Origin: JBFJVZ01 sp041623895
GTDB taxonomy: Bacteria; Planctomycetota; Planctomycetia; Pirellulales; Pirellulaceae
Direction: 5' to 3'
DNA: 12,373 bases
NCBI GenBank assembly: GCA_041623895.1
Contig: JBFJVZ010000224.1
Span: forward strand, 1 to 12,373
A model generated the notes under the pieces. The model saw nothing but the letters and a program-made list of their open reading frames with translations, was not told where the DNA came from and ran no database searches. Every line of letters starts with the position of its first letter. The stretch's first letter is position 1. Positions 6,127 to 12,373 of the stretch are shown here, one piece after another. The translations under genes and the position numbers were made by a program.

Positions 6127-7740
6127 ATGCGAGCCACCCTGACTTTGTGCGGCATCATCATCACCGCGTGCGGTCTGTCATCCGCTGCTGATACGCCACG
6201 TGACTTGGCTCGCTTGATCGACGGGCACATCGATCAGAAATGTCCCGACGGCAGGCAGGCAGCATTGCTGAGCGAATCCGCTTTCATCCGTCGTGTCACG
6301 TTGGACTTGGCTGGGCGTATTCCGACCGTCGCCGAGTTGGAGCAATTCCGGAACTCCGAAAGTCTGAACAAACGCGTTGAATTGGTTCAGCGTCTGATTG
6401 ACTCACCTGATTTTGCCTTTCATCACAGGAATGAACTCGACACCCTGCTGCTGCGGCGTTTAGAGCACAACGACCAATGGCGAGCTTACCTGCTGGAAGC
6501 GACCCAACAAAACCGACCCTGGAATCAAATCTTTCGCGAGATCATGTTGCCCGAAGATGCTTGTCCGGATGACGCGCGGCCGGCAACATTTCTGCGACGA
6601 CGGATTCGTGATCTGGACGCGATGACCAATGACACGAGCAAGATTTGGTTTGGTGTGAACGTTGCCTGCGCAAAATGCCACGATCATCCGTTGGCCGACG
6701 ATTGGACTCAGGCCCACTACTACGGCGTGGCGTCATTCTTTAAGCGAACGTTTCAAACGCGTAATGGTTCGCTGGGCGAACGTTTCGACGGGCGAATCAA
6801 ATATATGACGACCGATGGTGACGAGCTTGAAGCGGAATTCATGTTCCTGACCGGCAAGAAGATCCGCGAGCCGAAACTTGAATTGGATGAGGCGAAACTG
6901 AAGGAATACCGCGAAGCGATCAAGAATTCAGAAAAGGATGACAAGGCCCCGTCGCCGCCCAAACCTGATTTTCGGCCTCGCGCCCAGTTAGTGGATGCGG
7001 CGCTTGCTGACACCGAGCAGGATTTCTTCGCCAGAAACATTGCCAACCGAATTTGGGCCCGTATGTTCGGTCGCGGACTCGTTCATCCGCTTGACCAAAT
7101 GCACTCCGAAAACGAGCCCAGCCATCCGGAGTTGTTGCAGTTGATCGCCAGTGATCTGCGTGCCCACGGCTTTGACCTCCGCCGTTTGCGCCAGGCGATC
7201 GCCATGTCAGATGCCTACGCGCGGCAAAGTCGTTTGCTAGACGATATTGATCCGCCAAGTGAGCATTTGTTTGCCCATGCGGTTCCACGGCCGCTGACGC
7301 CGCACCAGTTGTCTCTATCGTTTAGGATCGCGACTTCCAACCCCAAGGAGTTGACCGGATTGGCGTCGCAGAACGACTGGGAAAAACAACGACAGGAACT
7401 GGAACGACAAAGCGAAGGGGTCGCCCGCCAAATCGAAATCCCTGATGATGGTTTTCAGGTGCCGATCAGCGAAGCCTTATGGCTAAGTAATAACCCACAG
7501 GTGGAACGCGACTACCTGTCTGCCAGTAACAATCGACTGGTTGGCTATCTGGGTTCGATCCAGTCAAACGAAGAACTGGTCGTCGCAGCAAGTAAGTCGA
7601 TCCTTAGCCGCGAACCGAGGCCGGAAGAGCAATCGGCGCTGGTACGGCATCTGGAATCCAAGCCCGACCACCGCAGTGCGGCGATTGACCAAGTCGTTTG
7701 GGCGCTATTGGCTACGCCGGAGTTTCGTTTTAACCACTAG
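6127..7740 (+). CDS. DUF1549/DUF1553 domain protein with CxxCH motif
   Basis: The product is 537 residues from the ATG at 6127; the open frame reaches 6031 but the signal peptide begins here. Residues 1-22 are an export signal with an ITAC lipobox (12-15), so it may be a lipoprotein. Residues about 25-205 are DUF1549: 'RRVTLDLAGRIPTVAELEQF' and the conserved 'NVACAKCHDHPLADDWTQ', with Cys181, Cys184 and His185 as a haem-c-like CxxCH. A charged linker (245-285) follows. DUF1553 (about 285-537) contains 'FFARNIANRIWARMFGRGLVHPLDQM', 'AIAMSDAYARQS' and the usual family ending 'WALLATPEFRFNH'. No separate cytochrome domain precedes it, unlike many larger family members. The biochemical role is unknown. 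It lies 27 bp before the DUF1501 gene, a pairing typical of planctomycetes. Confidence 0.93.
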   Translation: MRATLTLCGIIITACGLSSAADTPRDLARLIDGHIDQKCPDGRQAALLSESAFIRRVTLDLAGRIPTVAELEQFRNSESLNKRVELVQRLIDSPDFAFHHRNELDTLLLRRLEHNDQWRAYLLEATQQNRPWNQIFREIMLPEDACPDDARPATFLRRRIRDLDAMTNDTSKIWFGVNVACAKCHDHPLADDWTQAHYYGVASFFKRTFQTRNGSLGERFDGRIKYMTTDGDELEAEFMFLTGKKIREPKLELDEAKLKEYREAIKNSEKDDKAPSPPKPDFRPRAQLVDAALADTEQDFFARNIANRIWARMFGRGLVHPLDQMHSENEPSHPELLQLIASDLRAHGFDLRRLRQAIAMSDAYARQSRLLDDIDPPSEHLFAHAVPRPLTPHQLSLSFRIATSNPKELTGLASQNDWEKQRQELERQSEGVARQIEIPDDGFQVPISEALWLSNNPQVERDYLSASNNRLVGYLGSIQSNEELVVAASKSILSREPRPEEQSALVRHLESKPDHRSAAIDQVVWALLATPEFRFNH

Positions 7741-7767
7741 TAACGCTTTCCATCAAGCAATGCGACT

Positions 7768-9057
7768 ATGTCCGATCCAATCACAACGAATAGTCTGAGC
7801 CGCCGATCTTGGTTGCGTCTGGCCGGCGCCGCTGGAACAGCCGGCTTCGCGGCGAATATGTCGGGCGTCGAGGTACTTGCCGAGCCAGCGCTCACTACCG
7901 CGCTGAAGCATTCCGGTAAACGAGTCATCTTGTTGTGGCTGGCCGGCGGCGCAAGCCAACTGGAGACGTGGGATCCCAAGCCCGGCAGGCCAACCGGCGG
8001 ACCATTTGCCAAAATCCAGACCTGCGTACCGGGCATCGAGATCTCGGAACTGCTGCCCAAGATGTCGACTCGGTTGAACGAAACAGCCATCTTGCGTTCG
8101 CTGAATACAAAGATCGCCGATCACGGAACCGCCTACACCTTGATGGATACCGGGCGGGCTCCAGAGCCAAGTTTGAATTTTCCACATCTCGGTGCGCTGA
8201 TCGCCAGGGAATTAGGCCAGCGCGACAGCAAGGTACCTGACTATGTGGCCATGTACACGTCGACGGAGGGCCGGCGGCAAGGCACTGCTGGATTCTTGGG
8301 CGGTCGATACAACCCGATGTTTTTGACCGACAACATGATTCCCGCGGATATCAAAAGGCTCGAATCGATTTCCGATGCCGATCACCAGGACCGCGCGGAG
8401 TTGCGTGATTTTCTCGCCTCGATGTTCGCACGCCAGCACTCGCATCCCATGTACGACGCTCACAACAGCGCCTACCAGCGGGTTCGCGGTTTGATGACGA
8501 GCGACCATTTGTTCGACATCGACCGGGAGCCGCAATCGATGCGTGACCATTACGGTCCAACCCAATTTGGCCAACAGTGTTTGATCGCCCGACGATTGGT
8601 CGAAGCCGGTGTGCCGTTCGTCAAAGTTGCCAGAGCCTGGTGGGACAGTCACGGCCAGAACTTTGAAACGCATCAAGAATTGTGCGCGGACCTCGACCAT
8701 TGCCTGGCGGCACTCTTGGATGACTTGAAGGCGCGCGGAATTTTGGAAAACACATTAGTGATCACGCTGGGCGAATTCGGTCGCACGCCCAAGATCAATG
8801 GCAGCCTGGGCCGCGATCACTTCGCCAGCGCCTGGAGTTGCACCTTAAGCGGTTGTGGGATTCGCGGCGGGTCGTTGTATGGCAAAAGCGACAAAGACGG
8901 CCAAAATGTTATCGCAGGCGAGATGAACGCTGGCGATTTGTACGCGACCATTTTTTCCGCACTTGGCATTGACCACCAAAAGGAATACATGGTCGGAAGT
9001 CGGCCAGTTCCCATTACCGATTTCGATAGCGAGCCATGCTACGAAGTATTAGCGTAG
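7768..9057 (+). CDS. DUF1501 family protein with Tat signal
   Basis: The product is 429 residues. The N-terminus has a twin-arginine signal, Ser11-Arg12-Arg13-Ser-Trp-Leu16 followed by 'RLAGAAGTAGFAAN', so export of a folded protein is expected. DUF1501 motifs are 'VILLWLAGGASQLETWDPKP', 'SLNTKIADHGTAYTLM' and near the end 'VITLGEFGRTPKINGSLGRDH'. The family belongs to the alkaline-phosphatase/sulfatase superfamily by fold; the Asp and His residues in these motifs may bind metal. No formylglycine motif is present. The substrate is unknown. It sits 27 bp after the DUF1549/DUF1553 gene and 67 bp before the WD40 gene, so the three are probably one operon. Confidence 0.94.
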   Translation: MSDPITTNSLSRRSWLRLAGAAGTAGFAANMSGVEVLAEPALTTALKHSGKRVILLWLAGGASQLETWDPKPGRPTGGPFAKIQTCVPGIEISELLPKMSTRLNETAILRSLNTKIADHGTAYTLMDTGRAPEPSLNFPHLGALIARELGQRDSKVPDYVAMYTSTEGRRQGTAGFLGGRYNPMFLTDNMIPADIKRLESISDADHQDRAELRDFLASMFARQHSHPMYDAHNSAYQRVRGLMTSDHLFDIDREPQSMRDHYGPTQFGQQCLIARRLVEAGVPFVKVARAWWDSHGQNFETHQELCADLDHCLAALLDDLKARGILENTLVITLGEFGRTPKINGSLGRDHFASAWSCTLSGCGIRGGSLYGKSDKDGQNVIAGEMNAGDLYATIFSALGIDHQKEYMVGSRPVPITDFDSEPCYEVLA

Positions 9058-9124
9058 CACGCGATACTTACGTTCCCATGCTCTGTAACCGTACTCGCAC
9101 AACAAGCCGCCCAAAGAAGCGAAC

Positions 9125-10132
9125 ATGGATCCCAAGAACTTGAATCTTATCGCCGCTTGGCCGTCCCAGGACATTCTTTTTTGTCTGGCTGGATCTGATG
9201 ATGGGAGTCTGCTCTGGCTGGGGTCGTCGGACTCGGGCGTTTACGAATTTGATATCTCAAAGGAAAAACCCGAGCGCAAAAAGCTTTCCGGGCCTGGCCA
9301 CAGCAGTTACGTAACATCGATGGCGAAATGCGGAGACAAATTGGTCACCGGCGGTTACGACAAGCGGTTGATCTGGTGGGACACGACGTCCCGTGAGGAG
9401 CTTCGTTCGATCAACGCGCACGACAAATGGATTCGCCGCGTGATTGCGACCCCAGATCAAAGACATGTCATTAGCGTTGCCGACGACATGCGATGCCGGG
9501 TGTGGGACGTTGAATCGGGAAACCAAATCGCCGATTTCAGCGATCATGCGGCAATCACACCGCATCATTATCCCTCCATGCTGTATGCAGTTGCCGTATC
9601 AGGCGATGGGACGAAGATCGCGACGGGCGACCGCGTTGGTCACGTCGCCGTTTGGGATGCCGCCAAATTTGAAAAGATCGCCGAAGTCGAGACGCCGGTC
9701 TTGTACACGTGGGATCCAAAGCAGCGCCGCCATTCGATCGGCGGAATCCGCAGCCTGGCGTTTTCAAATGACGGAACAAGGTTGGCCGTCGGCGGCATCG
9801 GCAAGGTTGGCAACATCGACCACTTGGGTGGCCCGGCACGCTTGGAAGTGTTTGATCTCCAGACCGGTGATCGTCAACTTGAGATTGAAGATGAAAAAAA
9901 GAAAGGTCTGATCGAACAGATCGAGTGGTCAGCGGAGGGCGACTGGATCATGACCGTCGGCGGTGATCACAACGGCTTCATCACTTTTTACAATGCCAGC
10001 TCCGGACAACTGATTCATCAGGACGGCCACAGTGGTCACATCCACGGCGTCTGGCACGACGAAAGCTTTGCTAACATTTTCGTGGCCGCTCACCAGCGAG
10101 TTAGCCACTTGAGTTTGCAGCAGAAGAAGTAA
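9125..10132 (+). CDS. WD40 repeat protein, cytoplasmic
   Basis: The product is 335 residues, enough for one seven-bladed propeller. WD-type repeats include 'KLVTGGYDKRLIWWD' (72-86), 'HVISVADDMRCRVWDVESG' (114-132), 'KIATGDRVGHVAVWDAA' (164-180), 'RLAVGGIGKV...LEVFDLQTG' (219-248) and 'WIMTVGGDHNGFITFYNASSG' (274-294), with 'GHSSYV', 'AHDKWIRR' and 'GHSGHIHGVW' as GH-type starts. No signal peptide is present, so it should stay in the cytoplasm although the DUF1549 and DUF1501 partners are exported. WD40 propellers are scaffolds for protein binding; a role for this one is unknown. It is the last gene of the likely three-gene operon. Confidence 0.93.
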   Translation: MDPKNLNLIAAWPSQDILFCLAGSDDGSLLWLGSSDSGVYEFDISKEKPERKKLSGPGHSSYVTSMAKCGDKLVTGGYDKRLIWWDTTSREELRSINAHDKWIRRVIATPDQRHVISVADDMRCRVWDVESGNQIADFSDHAAITPHHYPSMLYAVAVSGDGTKIATGDRVGHVAVWDAAKFEKIAEVETPVLYTWDPKQRRHSIGGIRSLAFSNDGTRLAVGGIGKVGNIDHLGGPARLEVFDLQTGDRQLEIEDEKKKGLIEQIEWSAEGDWIMTVGGDHNGFITFYNASSGQLIHQDGHSGHIHGVWHDESFANIFVAAHQRVSHLSLQQKK

Positions 10133-10454
10133 GCCAGGACTTGCAGCGCGTTCGGCTTGGGAAGGAATTTGAGCGTGGTTTTTCTCTTGAGTCACGGTAG
10201 TGCAGGCATGAACGTTTTGATTCGTCACAAGAATGCGACAACTGCGTAGCAGTGGCAGAATATAGTTTTCCTGGGGTTACACCAACTTCGCTGTCGCTCG
10301 TTGGTTCACCCCAGGCTGTATGCTGTCACCACTCCGTGGTTCTTTTTCACGATGTTGAGCAGCAGTTCCTCAGCCGGACGCTCTCCATGTCTTGGTTATC
10401 CTGCTCACGCCTTGCCGCGAAATTCATGATTTCATCATGCCCTGTTTGGCGACT
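10133..10454. other. Non-coding stretch between convergent WD40 and pepN genes
   Basis: The stretch of 322 bp contains no credible gene. It starts with GCCAGGACTTG (10133-10143), a fragment of the repeat at 2375-2385. It then holds a long nested hairpin (10240-10341) with a T-rich tract after it, and a small AT-rich stem CATGAT-TTC-ATCATG (10425-10439) near the pepN stop. The open frames crossing it look repeat-derived. Confidence 0.6.
10240..10341. repeat. Long nested imperfect hairpin, possible dispersed repeat and terminator
   Basis: Nested arms pair in order. AACTGCG (10240-10246) pairs with CGTGGTT (10335-10341) using G-U pairs. GTGGCAGAATATAG (10252-10265) pairs with CTGTATGCTGTCAC (10316-10329) with one mismatch and two G-U. 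CCTGGGGT (10270-10277) pairs exactly with ACCCCAGG (10308-10315), and ACCAAC (10281-10286) exactly with GTTGGT (10300-10305). TTCTTTTTC follows at 10340-10348, so on the plus strand it could end the DUF1549-DUF1501-WD40 transcript. The G-U and paired differences suggest an RNA or a decayed palindromic repeat. I recall similar 'cctggggt...accccagg' elements in planctomycete genomes, but could not verify this. Confidence 0.7.
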
Positions 10455-12373
10455 TTAAAACTGCAGCGCTCGTTCCACGATCTCGCCCAAGTCTCGAGAC
10501 ACGATTGCACTTCCCGCGATTCGCTCTAACTGCTCTCGCATCAGCTTCTGTCGGACTACCTCGAACCGCCGGTAGCCGTTCATTTGCGACACAAGTCTGG
10601 CGGCCAGTTGCGGATTGTCGCCATCGATACTGAGAATGAAATCGGTCAACAACTTGTAACCGCTGCCATCGGCGGCATGGAATCGCACCTGGTTGATCGA
10701 AAATGTTTGCAACAACGATCGGACGCGATTTGGATTTCTAAGGTTAAAGTCGCGATGCGTGGTCAGCTTCGTCACCCGGTCGATCGTGTCATCGCGTTTT
10801 GAGGCCGCCTGCACAGCAAACCACTTATCCAGAACCAAGGGGTCGTGATGCCATTGATCGTAAAACTTCGCCAACGCAGACTCGCACTCGTCTCCGCCGA
10901 TGTTCGCCAACAGCATCAGAGCTGCTTGCATGTCAGTCATGTTGTCGGACTTGACAAATTGGTTAGCGAGCAACGACCTTGCTTCCGCTAACGGCGAAAT
11001 CGCCAGGTAGCTCAAGGCAGTATTCTTCAGGCGTCGCCGATTAATGCTCTCCTGTTCGTTATTGGCTGAAGCATTGGCAGCAAGAGTTTCATAAAGTGAA
11101 TAGAGTGCATCGTGATGCCGATCCGCGATTTGGGATCGCAGGAACTCGCGGGCACGATAAATGGAATCCGGATCGATGACGTCCATTTCTTGCCCGAGCA
11201 TTGACTCATTCGGCAAAGTCAACAATAGCGCCCGATAGGACCCGTCCAAATTCTTATCTTCAAGTTGTTTGCCGAAAGCATCCAGAAAAGAATTGAGTGA
11301 CCCATCCTGCGGGTCCGGGGCCGACGGTTGGGCAGCGAATGAGAGCATCAATCGCGTTGCTAAGGTCTGTCCGGCATCCCATCGATTGAACGCATCGCCA
11401 TCATGTGCCATCAAGAAGGCGAGTTCTGATTCATCTCTTGCCATTTTCAGTCGCACCGGTGCGGAAAAGCTACGCAGCACCGATGCCAGCGGCTTTTCCG
11501 TCAGGCCATTCAACACGTACGACTGTTGCGACTCTGTCAGCAACAGCAGGCCCTTTTCCTGCTGTGGATCGCCATCAAACGCGGCTGTAATTTCTTTCCC
11601 TTCGCGGTCGATCAGGCCGACGGCAATCGGCAGCGGCACAGGTTTACGATCGGCGACGCCCGGGATGGATTTCGGCAACGGCGGGTAAGACTGTGTGCAG
11701 GTCAGCGTGTAGCGGCCGGCCGCCTGATCCCATTCTTCGTCGACCTGCAGATCCGGCGTGCCGGCTTGTGAATACCACCGCTCAAACGCAGCAAAGTCTC
11801 GATTGTTAGCATCTCCCATCGCCGCGCGAAAGTCATCGCAAGTAACCGCGTTGCCGTCGTGTCGCTGAAAGTACAGATCGATACCCCGCCGAAATCCATC
11901 CGCTCCCAACAACGTGTGGTACATGCGAATGACTTCAGCTCCTTTGTTGTAGACCGTCGCGGTATAAAAGTTATCCATTGCGATGTACGATTCGGGCCGG
12001 ATCGGGTGTGCCATCGGACCATTGTCTTCGGCGAATTGCCGCGACCGCAAGGCAACCACATCATCAATGCGTTTGACCGCGGCGGAGGTTTGATCGGCAG
12101 TGAATTGCTGGTCGCGGAATACGGTCAGGCCTTCTTTCAATGTCAGTTGAAACCAGTCGCGGCAAGTAACGCGATTGCCAGTCCAATTGTGAAAGTATTC
12201 GTGCGCGATAACAGCTTCGACGCCCAAAAAATCGCTGTCGGTGGCAGTTTCCGGTGAGGCGAGCACGTACTTGGAGTTAAAGATATTCAATCCTTTGTTT
12301 TCCATCGCCCCCATGTTGAAGTCGTTGACGGCGACGATCATGTAGACATCCAGGTCATACTCCAGACCAAAAA
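10455..12373 (-). CDS. pepN: Aminopeptidase N (M1 metallopeptidase), 5' part outside window
   Basis: The reverse frame is open to the right edge; the visible part has about 638 residues and ends in TAA. The M1 exopeptidase motif GAMENKG (12311-12291) and the zinc site HEYFH with Glu after 18 residues (H-E-x2-H-x18-E, about 12203-12132) are intact, followed by 'NWTGNRVTCRDWFQL' and 'LKEGLTVFRDQQF' as in E. coli PepN. Downstream, 'MAHPIRPESYIAMDNFYT', 'YNKGAEVIRMYHTLLG' and 'WYSQAGTP' also match, and the C-terminal helical domain is present. The ATG at 12341 is internal, since the upstream residues 'FGLEYDLDVY' also match PepN; about 250 residues are missing. The enzyme removes N-terminal residues from peptides in the cytoplasm. 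It is convergent with the WD40 gene. Confidence 0.96.
   Translation of the reverse strand, partial: FGLEYDLDVYMIVAVNDFNMGAMENKGLNIFNSKYVLASPETATDSDFLGVEAVIAHEYFHNWTGNRVTCRDWFQLTLKEGLTVFRDQQFTADQTSAAVKRIDDVVALRSRQFAEDNGPMAHPIRPESYIAMDNFYTATVYNKGAEVIRMYHTLLGADGFRRGIDLYFQRHDGNAVTCDDFRAAMGDANNRDFAAFERWYSQAGTPDLQVDEEWDQAAGRYTLTCTQSYPPLPKSIPGVADRKPVPLPIAVGLIDREGKEITAAFDGDPQQEKGLLLLTESQQSYVLNGLTEKPLASVLRSFSAPVRLKMARDESELAFLMAHDGDAFNRWDAGQTLATRLMLSFAAQPSAPDPQDGSLNSFLDAFGKQLEDKNLDGSYRALLLTLPNESMLGQEMDVIDPDSIYRAREFLRSQIADRHHDALYSLYETLAANASANNEQESINRRRLKNTALSYLAISPLAEARSLLANQFVKSDNMTDMQAALMLLANIGGDECESALAKFYDQWHHDPLVLDKWFAVQAASKRDDTIDRVTKLTTHRDFNLRNPNRVRSLLQTFSINQVRFHAADGSGYKLLTDFILSIDGDNPQLAARLVSQMNGYRRFEVVRQKLMREQLERIAGSAIVSRDLGEIVERALQF

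Noticed and set aside
10350..10427. Minus-strand small frame of 26 codons starting MNFAARREQ
   Set aside because: The composition is plausible for a protein, but there is no recognisable family, ribosome site or other support, and it may be part of the repeat region.
10425..10439. CATGAT-TTC-ATCATG as the pepN terminator
   Set aside because: The AT-rich 6-bp stem is weak and has no T-run on either side; kept only as a description of the gap.
10252..10458. Plus-strand 68-codon open frame across the hairpin region
   Set aside because: It begins with GTG inside a hairpin arm, and its sequence follows the palindromic repeat rather than a protein pattern. It also overlaps the pepN stop. Best seen as a repeat-derived frame.

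Overview
The window looks like chromosomal DNA of a planctomycete, probably of the Pirellulales (Rhodopirellula-like) type. This rests on gene content: a DUF1549/DUF1553 - DUF1501 - WD40 gene set, two secreted S1-type sulfatases in tandem, a PQQ-type beta-propeller and a bacterial SUI1/YciH protein. Base composition is moderate and most starts have little or no Shine-Dalgarno sequence, which also fits. No database search was possible, so the taxon is an inference.

Layout, left to right. (1) The 3' part of a beta-propeller (PQQ-repeat) protein, entering from the left edge. (2) A small SUI1-domain translation factor with an N-terminal Cys cluster. (3) A membrane protein with a voltage-sensor-like S1-S4 unit. 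Its S4 carries ten basic residues at exact three-residue spacing. No pore follows, and the protein ends in a coiled coil. (4) A 246-bp intergenic stretch with a 21-bp perfect inverted repeat, flanked by two copies of the next gene's start region. (5) Two tandem exported sulfatases 39 bp apart; the first has CHMSR instead of the usual C-x-P-x-R formylglycine motif. (6) A stand-alone divergent GroES-like protein, with a 9-bp perfect inverted repeat in its leader. (7) A probable operon of DUF1549/DUF1553 protein, DUF1501 protein (Tat signal) and WD40 protein. (8) A 322-bp non-coding stretch between convergent genes, containing a roughly 100-nt nested imperfect hairpin followed by a T-rich tract. 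(9) On the minus strand, the C-terminal three quarters of an M1 aminopeptidase N (pepN), running off the right edge.

The sulfatases probably act outside the cytoplasm on sulfated polysaccharides, a common planctomycete trait. The DUF1549/DUF1501/WD40 set is a recurrent planctomycete module of unknown function. Its first two products carry export signals but the WD40 protein has none, so the WD40 protein would act on the other side of the membrane or as a regulator. The GroES-like protein, SUI1 protein and PepN are housekeeping-type functions with no obvious link to the rest. The most unusual items are the pore-less voltage-sensor/coiled-coil protein, the altered sulfatase motif, the inverted repeat before groES and the two structured intergenic repeats.
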